From the NCBI GenBank assembly GCA_032622095.1, contig CP136064.1, positions 279,085,614 to 279,149,613 of the forward strand: a stretch of 64,000 nucleotides of DNA, read 5' to 3'. Origin of the DNA: Siphonodentalium dalli (lineage: Eukaryota > Mollusca > Scaphopoda > Gadilida > Siphonodentaliidae). The position numbers were made by a program, and so were the translations under genes. The notes under the pieces are model-generated. The model made no database searches. It was not told the DNA's origin and saw only the letters and a program-made list of their open reading frames with translations. Positions 44,460 through 58,600 of this stretch are shown here, one piece after another. How positions within the stretch are numbered: position 1 is the first letter of the stretch; every line of letters starts with the position of its first letter.

Positions 44460-45490
44460 TATACAGCGATGGTTGTCATTGGTGTGTGTATAAGTATACA
44501 GCGAGTGGTTGCCATTGGTGTGTGTATAAGTATACAGCGAGTGGTTGTCATTGGTGTGTGTATAAGTATACAGCGAGTGGTTGCCATTGGTGTGTGTATA
44601 AGTATACAGCGAGTGGTTGTCATTGGTGTGTGTATAAGTATACAGCGAGTGGTTGCCATTGGTGTGTGTATAAGTATACAGCGAGTGGTTGTCATTGGTG
44701 TGTGTATAAGTATACAGCGAGTGGTTGCCATTGGTGTGTGTATAAGTATACAGCGAGTGGTTGTCATTGGTGTGTGTATAAGTATACAGCGAGTGGTTGT
44801 CATTGGTGTGTGTATAAGTATACAGCGAGTGGTTGCCATTGGTGTGTGTATAAGTATACAGCGAGTGGTTGTCATTGGTGTGTGTATAAGTATACAGCGA
44901 TGGTTGCCATTGGTGTGTGTATAAGTATACAGCGAGTGGTTGCCATTGGTGTGTGTATAAGTATACAGCGAGTGGTTGTCATTGGTGTGTGTATAAGTAT
45001 ACAGCGATGGTTGCCATTGGTGTGTGTATAAGTATACAGCGATGGTTGCCATTGGTGTGTGTATAAGTATACAGCGATGGTTGTCATTGGTGTGTGTATA
45101 AGTATACAGCGAGTGGTTGTCATTGGTGTGTGTATAAGTATACAGCGAGTGGTTGTCATTGGTGTGTGTATAAGTATACAGCGAGTGGTTGTCATTGGTG
45201 TGTGTATAAGTATACAGCGAGTGGTTGTCATTGGTGTGTGTATAAGTATACAGCGAGTGGTTGCCATTGGTGTGTGTATAAGTATACAGCGAGTGGTTGT
45301 CATTGGTGTGTGTATAAGTATACAGCGATGGTTGCCATTGGTGTGTGTATAAGTATACAGCGAGTGGTTGCCATTGGTGTGTGTATAAGTATACAGCGAG
45401 TGGTTGTCATTGGTGTGTGTATAAGTATACAGCGATGGTTGCCATTGGTGTGTGTATAAGTATACAGCGATGGTTGCCATTGGTGTGTGT
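44460..45490 (+). repeat. Zone of 35-bp units with a 428-bp higher-order repeat
   Basis: Units with CGATGG and GGTTGCCAT dominate. The order of variants ending at 45052 recurs at 45480, a shift of 428 bp (12 units). Confidence 0.75.
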
Positions 45491-48400
45491 ATAAGTATAC
45501 AGCGATGGTTGTCAGTGGTGTGTGTATAAGTATACAGCGAGTGGTTGTCATTGGTGTGTGTATAAGTATACAGCGAGTGGTTGTCATTGGTGTGTGTATA
45601 AGTATACAGCGAGTGGTTGTCATTGGTGTGTGTATAAGTATACAGCGAGTGGTTGTCATTGGTGTGTGTATAAGTATACAGCGAGTGGTTGTCATTGGTG
45701 TGTGTATAAGTATACAGCGAGTGGTTGCCATTGGTGTGTGTATAAGTATACAGCGAGTGGTTGTCATTGGTGTGTGTATAAGTATACAGCGAGTGGTTGT
45801 CATTGGTGTGTGTATAAGTATACAGCGAGTGGTTGTCATTGGTGTGTGTATAAGTATACAGCGAGTGGTTGTCATTGGTGTGTGTATAAGTATACAGCGA
45901 GTGGTTGTCATTGGTGTGTGTATAAGTATACAGCGAGTGGTTGCCATTGGTGTGTGTATAAGTATACAGCGAGTGGTTCTCATTGGTGTGTGTATAAGTA
46001 TACAGCGAGTGGTTGTCATTGGTGTGTGTATAAGTATACAGCGAGTGGTTGTCATTGGTGTGTGTATAAGTATACAGCGAGTGGTTGCCATTGGTGTGTG
46101 TATAAGTATACAGCGAGTGGTTCTCATTGGTGTGTGTATAAGTATACAGCGAGTGGTTGTCATTGGTGTGTGTATAAGTATACAGCGAGTGGTTGTCATT
46201 GGTGTGTGTATAAGTATACAGCGAGTGGTTGTCATTGGTGTGTGTATAAGTATACAGCGAGTGGTTGTCATTGGTGTGTGTATAAGTATACAGCGAGTGG
46301 TTGTCATTGGTGTGTGTATAAGTATACAGCGAGTGGTTGTCATTGGTGTGTGTATAAGTATACAGCGAGTGGTTGTCATTGGTGTGTGTATAAGTATACA
46401 GCGAGTGGTTGCCATTGGTGAGTGTATAAGTATACAGCTAGTGGTTGTAATTGGTGTGTATAAGTATACAGCGAGTACGTGGTTGTCATTGGTGTGTGTA
46501 TAAGTATACAGCGAGTGGTTCTCATTGGTGTGTGTATAAGTATACAGCGAGTGGTTGTCATTGGTGTGTGTATAAGTATACAGCGAGTGGTTGTCATTGG
46601 TGTGTGTATAAGTATACAGCGAGTGGTTGCCATTGGTGAGTGTATAAGTATACAGCGAGTGGTTGTCATTGGTGTGTGTATAAGTATACAGCGAGTGGTT
46701 GCCATTGGTGAGTGTATAAGTATACAGCGAGTGGTTGTCATTGGTGTGTGTATAAGTATACAGCGAGTGGTTGCCATTGGTGAGTGTATAAGTATACAGA
46801 GAGTGGTTGTCATTGGTGTGTGTATAAGTATACAGCGAGTGGTTGCCATTGGTGAGTGTATAAGTATACAGCGAGTGGTTGTCATTGGTGTGTGTATAAG
46901 TATACAGCGAGTGGTTGCCATTGGTGTGTGTATAAGTATACAGCGAGTGGTTGTCATTGGTGTGTGTATAAGTATACAGCGAGTGGTTGCCATTGGTGTG
47001 TGTATAAGTATACAGCGAGTGGTTCTCATTGGTGTGTGTATAAGTATACAGCGAGTGGTTGTCATTGGTGTGTGTATAAGTATACAGCGAGTGGTTGTCA
47101 TTGGTGTGTGTATAAGTATACAGCGAGTGGTTGTCATTGGTGTGTGTATAAGTATACAGCGAGTGGTTGTCATTGGTGTGTGTATAAGTATACAGCGAGT
47201 GGTTGTCATTGGTGTGTGTATAAGTATACAGCGAGTGGTTGTCATTGGTGTGTGTATAAGTATACAGCGAGTGGTTGCCATTGGTGTGTGTATAAGTATA
47301 CAGCGAGTGGTTGTCATTGGTGTGTGTATAAGTATACAGCGAGTGGTTGTCATTGGTGTGTGTATAAGTATACAGCGAGTGGTTGTCATTGGTGTGTGTA
47401 TAAGTATACAGCGAGTACGTGGTTGTCATTGGTGTGTGTATAAGTATACAGCGAGTGGTTGTCATTGGTGTGTGTATAAGTATACAGCGAGTGGTTGTCA
47501 TTGGTGTGTGTATAAGTATACAGCGAGTGGTTGTCATTGGTGTGTGTATAAGTATACAGCGATGGTTGCCATTGGTGTGTGTATAAGTATACAGCGATGG
47601 TTGTCATTTGTGTGTGTATAAGTATACAGCGAGTGGTTGTCATTTGTGTGTGTATAAGTATACAGCGAGTGGTTGTCATTTGTGTGTGTATAAGTATACA
47701 GCGAGTGGTTGTCATTGGTGTGTGTATAAGTATACAGCGAGTACGTGGTTGTCATTGGTGTGTGTATAAGTATACAGCGAGTGGTTGTCATTGGTGTGTG
47801 TATAAGTATACAGCGAGTGGTTGTCATTGGTGTGTGTATAAGTATACAGCGAGTGGTTGTCATTGGTGTGTGTATAAGTATACAGCGATGGTTGCCATTG
47901 GTGTGTGTATAAGTATACAGCGATGGTTGTCATTTGTGTGTGTATAAGTATACAGCGAGTGGTTGTCATTTGTGTGTGTATAAGTATACAGCGAGTGGTT
48001 GTCATTTGTGTGTGTATAAGTATACAGCGAGTGGTTGTCATTTGTGTGTGTATAAGTATACAGCGAGTGGTTGTCATTTGTGTGTGTATAAGTATACAGC
48101 GAGTGGTTGTCATTTGTGTGTGTATAAGTATACAGCGATGGTTGCCATTGGTGTGTGTATAAGTATACAGCGAGTGGTTGCCATTGGTGTGTGTATAAGT
48201 ATACAGCGAGTGGTTGTCATTGGTGTGTGTATAAGTATACAGCGAGTACGTGGTTGTCATTGGTGTGTATAAGTATACAGCGAGTGGTTGTCATTGGTGT
48301 GTGTATAAGTATACAGCGAGTGATTGTCATTGGTGTGTGTATAAGTATACAGCGAGTGGTTGTCATTGGTGTATGTATAAGTATACAGCGATGGTTGTCA

Positions 48401-48889
48401 TTTGTGTGTGTATAAGTATACAGCGAGTGGTTGCCATTGGTGTGTGTATAAGTATACAGCGAGTGGTTGTCATTGGTGTGTGTATAAGTATACAGCGAGT
48501 GGTTGTCATTGGTGTGTGTATAAGTATACAGCGATGGTTGTCATTGGTGTGTGTATAAGTATACAGCGATGGTTGCCATTGGTGTGTGTATAAGTATACA
48601 GCGAGTGGTTGTCATTGGTGTGTGTATAAGTATACAGCGATGGTTGCCATTGGTGTGTGTATAAGTATACAGCGAGTGGTTGTCATTTGTGTGTGTATAA
48701 GTATACAGCGATGGTTGTCATTGGTGTGTGTATAAGTATACAGCGAGTGGTTGTCATTGGTGTGTGTATAAGTATACAGCGATGGTTGTCATTGGTGTGT
48801 GTATAAGTATACAGCGAGTGGTTGTCATTGGTGTGTGTATAAGTATACAGCGAGTGGTTGTCATTGGTGTGTGTATAAGTATACAGCGA

Positions 48890-49550
48890 GTACGTGGTTG
48901 TCATTGGTGTGTGTATAAGTATACAGCGAGTGGTTGTCATTGGTGCGTGTATAAGTATACAGCGAGTGGTTGTCATTGGTGTGTATATAAGTATACAGCG
49001 AGTGGTTGTCATTGGTGTGTGTATAAGTATACAGCGAGTGGTTGTAATTGGTGTGTGTATAAGTATACAGCGAGTGGTTGTCATTGGTGTGTATATAAGT
49101 ATACAGCGAGTGGTTGTCATTGGTGTGTGTATAAGTATACAGCGAGTGGTTGTAATTGGTGTGTGTATAAGTATACAGCGAGTACGTGGTTGTCATTGGT
49201 GTGTGTATAAGTATACAGCGAGTGGTTGTCATTGGTGCGTGTATAAGTATACAGCGAGTGGTTGTCATTGGTGTGTATATAAGTATACAGCGAGTGGTTG
49301 TCATTGGTGTGTGTATAAGTATACAGCGAGTGGTTGTAATTGGTGTGTGTATAAGTATACAGCGAGTACGTGGTTGTCATTGGTGTGTGTATAAGTATAC
49401 AGCGAGTGGTTGTCATTGGTGCGTGTATAAGTATACAGCGAGTGGTTGTCATTGGTGTGTATATAAGTATACAGCGAGTGGTTGTCATTGGTGTGTGTAT
49501 AAGTATACAGCGAGTGGTTGTAATTGGTGTGTGTATAAGTATACAGCGAG
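48890..49550 (+). repeat. Higher-order repeat, shifts 292 and 184 bp
   Basis: The variant series starting at a 40-bp unit (then GTGCG, GTGTATAT, normal, TGTAATT) starts at 48894, 49186 and 49370. Confidence 0.8.
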
Positions 49551-52419
49551 TGGTTGTCATTGGTGTGTGTATAAGTATACAGCGAGTGGTTGTCATTGGT
49601 GTGTGTATAAGTATACAGCGAGTGGTTCTCATTTGTGTGTGTATAAGTATACAGCGAGTGGTTGTCATTGGTGTGTGTATAAGTATACAGCGAGTGGTTC
49701 TCATTTGTGTGTGTATAAGTATACAGCGAGTGGTTGTCATTGGTGTGTGTATAAGTATACAGCGAGTGGTTGTCATTGGTGTGTATAAGTATACAGCGAT
49801 GGTTGCCATTGGTGTGTGTATAAGTATACAGCGAGTGGTTGTCATTGGTGTGTGTATAAGTATACAGCGAGTGGTTCTCATTTGTGTGTGTATAAGTATA
49901 CAGCGAGTGGTTGTCATTGGTGTGTGTATAAGTATACAGCGAGTGGTTGTCATTGGTGTGTGTATAAGTATACAGCGAGTGGTTGTCATTGGTGTGTATA
50001 AGTATACAGCGAGTGGTTGTCATTGGTGTGTGTATAAGTATACAGCGAGTGGTTGTCATTGGTGTGTGTATAAGTATACAGCGAGTGGTTGTCATTGGTG
50101 TGTGTATAAGTATACAGCGATTACGTGGTTGTCATTGGTATGTGTATAAGTATACAGCGAGTGGTTGTCATTGGTGTGTGTATAAGTATACAGCGAGTAC
50201 GTGGTTGTCATTGGTGTGTGTATAAGTATACAGCGAGTACGTGGTTGTCATTGGTGGGTGTATAAGTATACAGCGAGTGGTTGTCATTGGTGTGTGTATA
50301 AGTATACAGCGAGTGGTTGTCATTGTTGAGTGTATAAGTATACAGCGAGTACGTGGTTGTCATTGGTGTGTGTATAAGTATACAGCGAGTGGTTCTCATT
50401 GGTGTGTGTATAAGTATACAGCGAGTGGTTGTCATTGGTGTGTGTATAAGTATACAGCGAGTGGTTGTCATTGGTGAGTGTATAAGTATACAGCGAGTGG
50501 TTGTCATTGGTGTATGTATAAGTATACAGCGAGTACGTGGTTGTCATTGGTGTGTGTATAAGTATACAGCGAGTACGTGGTTGTCATTGGTGTGTGTATA
50601 AGTATACAGCGAGTACGTGGTTGTCATTGGTGTGTGTATAAGTATACAGCGAGTACGTGGTTGTCATTGGTGCGTGTATAAGTATACAGCGAGTACGTGG
50701 TTGTCATTGGTATGTGTATAAGTATACAGCGAGTACGTGGTTGTCATTGGTGTGTGTATAAGTATACAGCGAGTGGTTGTCATTGGTGTGTGTATAAGTA
50801 TACAGCGAGTGGTTGTCATTGGTGTGTGTATAAGTATACAGCGAGTACGTGGTTGTCATTGGTGTGTGTATAAGTATACAGCGAGTGGTTGTCATTGTTG
50901 AGTGTATAAGTATACAGCGAGTACGTGGTTGTCATTGGTGTGTGTATAAGTATACAGCGAGTGGTTGTCATTGGTATGTGTATAAGTATACAGCGAGTGG
51001 TTGTCATTGGTGTGTGTATAAGTATACAGCGAGTGGTTGTCATTGTTGAGTGTATAAGTATACAGCGAGTACGTGGTTGTCATTGGTATGTGTATAAGTA
51101 TACAGCGAGTACGTGGTTGTCATTGGTGTGTGTATAAGTATACAGCGAGTGGTTGTCATTGGTGTGTGTATAAGTATACAGCGAGTGGTTGTCATTGTTG
51201 AGTGTATAAGTATACAGCGAGTACGTGGTTGTCATTGGTGTGTGTATAAGTATACAGCGAGTGGTTGTCATTGGTGTGTGTATAAGTATACAGCGAGTGG
51301 TTCTCATTGGTGTGTGTATAAGTATACAGCGAGTGGTTGTCATTGGTGAGTGTATAAGTATACAGCGAGTGGTTGTCATTGGTGTGTGTATAAGTATACA
51401 GCGAGTGGTTGTCATTGGTGTGTGTATAAGTATACAGCGAGTGGTTGTCATTGGTGTGTGTATAAGTATACAGCGAGTGGTTGTCATTGTTGAGTGTATA
51501 AGTATACAGCGAGTACGTGGTTGTCATTGGTGTGTGTATAAGTATACAGCGAGTACGTGGTTGTCATTGGTGTGTGTATAAGTATACAGCGAGTACGTGG
51601 TTGCCATTGGTATGTGTATAAGTATACAGCGAGTGGTTGTCATTGGTGTGTGTATAAGTATACAGCGAGTACGTGGTTGTCATTGGTATGTGTATAAGTA
51701 TACAGCGAGTACGTGGTTGTCATTGGTGTGTGTATAAGTATACAGCGAGTGGTTGTCATTGTTGAGTGTATAAGTATACAGCGAGTACGTGGTTGTCATT
51801 GGTATGTGTATAAGTATACAGCGAGTGGTTGTCATTGGTGAGTGTATAAGTATACAGCGAGTGGTTGTCATTGGTGTGTGTATAAGTATACAGCGAGTGG
51901 TTGTCATTGGTATGTGTATAAGTATACAGCGAGTGGTTGTCATTGGTGTGTGTATAAGTATACAGCGAGTGGTTGTCATTGTTGAGTGTATAAGTATACA
52001 GCGAGTACGTGGTTGTCATTGGTATGTGTATAAGTATACAGCGAGTGGTTGTCATTGGTGTGTGTATAAGTATACAGCGAGTACGTGGTTGTCATTGTTG
52101 AGTGTATAAGTATACAGCGAGTGGTTGTCATTGGTGTGTGTATAAGTATACAGCGAGTGGTTGTCATTGGTGTGTGTATAAGTATACAGCGAGTGGTTGT
52201 CATTGGTGTGTGTATAAGTATACAGCGAGTGGTTGTCATTGGTGTGTGTATAAGTATACAGCGAGTGGTTGTCATTGGTGTGTGTATAAGTATACAGCGA
52301 GTGGTTGTCATTGTTGAGTGTATAAGTATACAGCGAGTACGTGGTTGTCATTGGTATGTGTATAAGTATACAGCGAGTGGTTGTCATTGGTATGTGTATA
52401 AGTATACAGCGAGTGGTTG

Positions 52420-55400
52420 TCATTGGTGTGTGTATAAGTATACAGCGAGTACGTGGTTGTCATTGGTGTGTGTATAAGTATACAGCGAGTGGTTGTCATT
52501 GGTGTGTGTATAAGTATACAGCGAGTGGTTGTCATTGGTGTGTGTATAAGTATACAGCGAGTACGTGGTTGCCATTGGTGTGTGTATAAGTATACAGCGA
52601 GTGGTTGTCATTGGTGTGTGTATAAGTATACAGCGAGTGGTTGTCATTGGTGTGTGTATAAGTATACAGCGAGTGGTTGTCATTGGCGTGTGTATAAGTA
52701 TACAGCGAGTGGTTGTCATTGGTGCGTGTATAAGTATACAGCGAGTGGTTGTCATTGGTGTGTGTATAAGTATACAGCAAGTGGTTGTCATTGGTGCGTG
52801 TATAAGTATACAGCGAGTGGTTGTCATTGGTGTGTGTATAAGTATACAGCAAGTGGTTGTCATTGGTGCGTGTATAAGTATACAGCGAGTGGTTGTCATT
52901 GGTGCGTGTATAAGTATACAGCGAGTGGTTGTCATTGGTGCGTGTATAAGTATACAGCGAGTGGTTGTCATTGGTGCGTGTATAAGTATACAGCGAGTGG
53001 TTGTCATTGGTGCGTGTATAAGTATACAGCGAGTGGTTGTCATTGGTGCGTGTATAAGTATACAGCGAGTGGTTGTCATTGGTGCGTGTATAAGTATACA
53101 GCGAGTGGTTGTCATTGGTGCGTGTATAAGTATACAGCGAGTGGTTGTCATTGGTGCGTGTATAAGTATACAGCGAGTGGTTGTCATTGGTGCGTGTATA
53201 AGTATACAGCGAGTGGTTGTCATTGGTGTGTGTATAAGTATACAGCGAGTGGTTGTCATTGGTGTATAAGTATACAGCGAGTGGTTGTCATTAGTGTATA
53301 AGTATACAGCGAGTGGTTGTCATTGGCGTGTGTATAAGTATACAGCGAGTGGTTGTCATTGGTGCGTGTATAAGTATACAGCGAGTGGTTGTCATTGGTG
53401 TGTGTATAAGTATACAGCGAGTGGTTGTCATTGGTGCGTGTATAAGTATACAGCGAGTGGTTGTCATTGGCGTGTGTATAAGTATACAGCGAGTGGTTGT
53501 CATTGGTGTGTGTATAAGTATACAGCGAGTGGTTGTCATTGGCGTGTGTATAAGTATACAGCGAGTGGTTGTCATTGGTGTGTGTATAAGTATACAGCGA
53601 GTGGTTGTCATTGGCGTGTGTATAAGTATACAGCGAGTGGTTGTCATTGGTGTGTGTATAAGTATACAGCGAGTGGTTGTCATTGGTATGTGTATAAGTA
53701 TACAGCGAGTGGTTGTCATTGGTGTGTGTATAAGTATACAGCGAGTGGTTGTCATTGGTGTGTGTATAAGTATACAGCGAGTGGTTGTCATTGGTGTGTG
53801 TATAAGTATACAGCGAGTGGTTGTCATTGGTGTGTGTATAAGTATACAGCGAGTGGTTGTCATTGTTGAGTGTATAAGTATACAGCGAGTGGTTGTCATT
53901 GTTGAGTGTATAAGTATACAGCGAGTGGTTGTCATTGGTGTGTGTATAAGTATACAGCGAGTGGTTGTCATTGTTGAGTGTATAAGTATACAGCGAGTGG
54001 TTGTCATTGGTATGTGTATAAGTATACAGCGAGTGGTTGTCATTGGTATGTGTATAAGTATACAGCGAGTGGTTGTCATTGGTGTGTGTATAAGTATACA
54101 GCGAGTACGTGGTTGTCATTGGTGTGTGTATAAGTATACAGCGAGTGGTTGTCATTGGTGTGTGTATAAGTATACAGCGAGTGGTTGTCATTGGTGTGTG
54201 TATAAGTATACAGCGAGTACGTGGTTGCCATTGGTGTGTGTATAAGTATACAGCGAGTGGTTGTCATTGGTGTGTGTATAAGTATACAGCGAGTGGTTGT
54301 CATTGGTGTGTGTATAAGTATACAGCGAGTGGTTGTCATTGGCGTGTGTATAAGTATACAGCGAGTGGTTGTCATTGGTGCGTGTATAAGTATACAGCGA
54401 GTGGTTGTCATTGGTGTGTGTATAAGTATACAGCAAGTGGTTGTCATTGGTGCGTGTATAAGTATACAGCGAGTGGTTGTCATTGGTGTGTGTATAAGTA
54501 TACAGCAAGTGGTTGTCATTGGTGCGTGTATAAGTATACAGCGAGTGGTTGTCATTGGTGCGTGTATAAGTATACAGCGAGTGGTTGTCATTGGTGCGTG
54601 TATAAGTATACAGCGAGTGGTTGTCATTGGTGCGTGTATAAGTATACAGCGAGTGGTTGTCATTGGTGCGTGTATAAGTATACAGCGAGTGGTTGTCATT
54701 GGTGCGTGTATAAGTATACAGCGAGTGGTTGTCATTGGCGTGTGTATAAGTATACAGCGAGTGGTTGTCATTGGCGTGTGTATAAGTATACAGCGAGTGG
54801 TTGTCATTGGTGTGTGTATAAGTATACAGCGAGTGGTTGTCATTGGTGTGTGTATAAGTATACAGCGAGTGGTTGTCATTGGTGTATAAGTATACAGCGA
54901 GTGGTTGTCATTAGTGTATAAGTATACAGCGAGTGGTTGTCATTGGCGTGTGTATAAGTATACAGCGAGTGGTTGTCATTGGTGCGTGTATAAGTATACA
55001 GCGAGTGGTTGTCATTGGTGTGTGTATAAGTATACAGCGAGTGGTTGTCATTGGTGCGTGTATAAGTATACAGCGAGTGGTTGTCATTGGCGTGTGTATA
55101 AGTATACAGCGAGTGGTTGTCATTGGTGTGTGTATAAGTATACAGCGAGTGGTTGTCATTGGCGTGTGTATAAGTATACAGCGAGTGGTTGTCATTGGTG
55201 TGTGTATAAGTATACAGCGAGTGGTTGTCATTGGCGTGTGTATAAGTATACAGCGAGTGGTTGTCATTGGTGTGTGTATAAGTATACAGCGAGTGGTTGT
55301 CATTGGTATGTGTATAAGTATACAGCGAGTGGTTGTCATTGGTGTGTGTATAAGTATACAGCGAGTGGTTGTCATTGGTGTGTGTATAAGTATACAGCGA

Positions 55401-55605
55401 GTGGTTGTCATTGGTGTGTGTATAAGTATACAGCGAGTGGTTGTCATTGGTGTGTGTATAAGTATACAGCGAGTGGTTGTCATTGTTGAGTGTATAAGTA
55501 TACAGCGAGTGGTTGTCATTGTTGAGTGTATAAGTATACAGCGAGTGGTTGTCATTGGTGTGTGTATAAGTATACAGCGAGTGGTTGTCATTGTTGAGTG
55601 TATAA
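52420..55605 (+). repeat. 1.62-1.66-kb segmental duplication in the satellite
   Basis: The block from about 52453 recurs at 54109 (shift 1,656), and from about 53285 at 54905 (shift 1,620), so the second copy is one 36-bp unit shorter. Shared rare variants include two 32-bp units (GGTGTATAAG, then TTAGTGTATAAG), CATTGGCGTG units and paired CATTGTTGAG units. Confidence 0.88.
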
Positions 55606-58600
55606 GTATACAGCGAGTGGTTGTCATTGTTGAGTGTATAAGTATACAGCGAGTGGTTGTCATTGGTGTGTGTATAAGTATACAGCGAGTGGTTGTCATT
55701 GGTGCGTGTATAAGTATACAGCGAGTGGTTGTCATTGGTGTGTGTATAAGTATACAGCGAGTGGTTGTCATTGGTGCGTGTATAAGTATACAGCGAGTGG
55801 TTGTCATTGGTGTGTGTATAAGTATACAGCGAGTGGTTGTCATTGGTGTGTGTATAAGTATACAGCGAGTGGTTGTCATTGGTGCGTGTATAAGTATACA
55901 GCGAGTGGTTGTCATTGGTGTGTGTATAAGTATACAGCGAGTGGTTGTCATTGGTGTGTGTATAAGTATACAGCGAGTGGTTGTCATTGGTGTGTGTATA
56001 AGTATACAGCGAGTGGTTGTCATTGGTGCGTGTATAAGTATACAGCGAGTGGTTGTCATTGGTGTGTGTATAAGTATACAGCGAGTGGTTGTCATTGGTG
56101 TGTGTATAAGTATACAGCGAGTACGTGGTTGTCATTGGTGCGTGTATAAGTATACAGCGAGTGGTTGTCATTGGTGTGTGTATAAGTATACAGCGAGTGG
56201 TTGTCATTGGTGTGTGTATAAGTATACAGCGAGTACGTGGTTGTCATTGGTGTGTGTATAAGTATACAGCGAGTGGCTGTCATTGGTGTGTGTATAAGTA
56301 TACAGCGAGTACGTGGTTGTCATTGGTGTGTGTATAAGTATACAGCGAGTGGTTGTCATTGGTGTGTGTATAAGTATACAGCGAGTACGTGGTTGTCATT
56401 GGTGTGTGTATAAGTATACAGCGAGTACGTGGTTGTCATTGGTGTGTGTATAAGTATACAGCGAGTGGTTGTCATTGGTGTGTGTATAAGTATACAGCGA
56501 GTGGTTGTCATTGGTGTGTGTATAAGTATACAGCGAGTACGTGGTTGTCATTGGTGTGTGTATAAGTATACAGCGAGTGGTTGTCATTGGTATGTGTATA
56601 AGTATACAGCGAGTACGTGGTTGTCATTGGTATGTGTATAAGTATACAGCGAGTACGTGGTTGTCATTGGTGTGTGTATAAGTATACAGCGAGTACGTGG
56701 TTGTCATTGGTGTGTGTATAAGTATACAGCGAGTACGTGGTTGTCATTGGTGTGTGTATAAGTATACAGCGAGTGGTTGTCATTGGTATGTGTATAAGTA
56801 TACAGCGAGTACGTGGTTGTCATTGGTGTGTGTATAAGTATACAGCGAGTACGTGGTTGTCATTGGTGTGTGTATAAGTATACAGCGAGTGGTTGTCATT
56901 GGTGTGTGTATAAGTATACAGCGAGTACGTGGTTGTCATTGGTGAGTGTATAAGTATACAGCGAGTACGTGGTTGTCATTGGTGTGTGTATAAGTATACA
57001 GCGAGTGGTTGTCATTGGTGTGTGTATAAGTATACAGCGAGTGGTTGTCATTGGTGTATGTATAAGTATACAGCGAGTACGTGGTTGTCATTGGTGTGTG
57101 TATAAGTATACAGCGAGTGGTTGTCATTGGTGAGTGTATAAGTATACAGCGAGTACGTGGTTGTCATTGGTGCGTGTATAAGTATACAGCGAGTGGTTGT
57201 CATTGGTGAGTGTATAAGTATACAGCGAGTGGTTGTCATTGGTGAGTGTATAAGTATACAGCGAGTGGTTGTCATTGGTGTGTGTATAAGTATACAGCGA
57301 GTGGTTGTCATTGGTGTATGTATAAGTATACAGCGAGTACGTGGTTGTCATTGGTGTGTGTATAAGTATACAGCGAGTGGTTGTCATTGGTGAGTGTATA
57401 AGTATACAGCGAGTGGTTGTCATTGGTGTGTGTATAAGTATACAGCGAGTGGTTGTCATTGGTGCGTGTATAAGTATACAGCGAGTGGTTGTCATTGGTG
57501 CGTGTATAAGTATACAGCGAGTGGTTGTCATTGGTGCGTGTATAAGTATACAGCGAGTGGTTGTCATTGGTGTGTGTATAAGTATACAGCGAGTACGTGG
57601 TTGTCATTGGTGTGTGTATAAGTATACAGCGAGTGGTTGTCATTGGTGTATGTATAAGTATACAGCGAGTGGTTGTCATTGGTGTATGTATAAGTATACA
57701 GCGAGTACGTGGTTGTCATTGGTGTGTGTATAAGTATACAGCGAGTGGTTGTCATTGGTGTGTGTATAAGTATACAGCGAGTACGTGGTTGTCATTGGTG
57801 CGTGTATAAGTATACAGCGAGTGGTTGTCATTGGTGTGTGTATAAGTATACAGCGAGTGGTTGTCATTGGTGTGTGTATAAGTATACAGCGAGTGGTTGT
57901 CATTGGTGTATGTATAAGTATACAGCGAGTGGTTGTCATTGGTGTATGTATAAGTATACAGCGAGTACGTGGTTGTCATTGGTGTGTGTATAAGTATACA
58001 GCGAGTGGTTGTCATTGGTGAGTGTATAAGTATACAGCGAGTGGTTGTCATTGGTGTATGTATAAGTATACAGCGAGTGGTTGTCATTGGTGTATGTATA
58101 AGTATACAGCGAGTACGTGGTTGTCATTGGTGTGTGTATAAGTATACAGCGAGTGGTTGTCATTGGTGAGTGTATAAGTATACAGCGAGTACGTGGTTGT
58201 CATTGGTGCGTGTATAAGTATACAGCGAGTGGTTGTCATTGGTGAGTGTATAAGTATACAGCGAGTGGTTGTCATTGGTGTGTGTATAAGTATACAGCGA
58301 GTGGTTGTCATTGGTGTGTGTATAAGTATACAGCGAGTGGTTGTCATTGGTGTATGTATAAGTATACAGCGAGTGGTTGTCATTGGTGTATGTATAAGTA
58401 TACAGCGAGTGGTTGTCATTGGTGAGTGTATAAGTATACAGCGAGTGGTTGTCATTGGTGTATGTATAAGTATACAGCGAGTGGTTGTCATTGGTGTATG
58501 TATAAGTATACAGCGAGTACGTGGTTGTCATTGGTGTGTGTATAAGTATACAGCGAGTGGTTGTCATTGGTGTGTGTATAAGTATACAGCGAGTGGTTGT

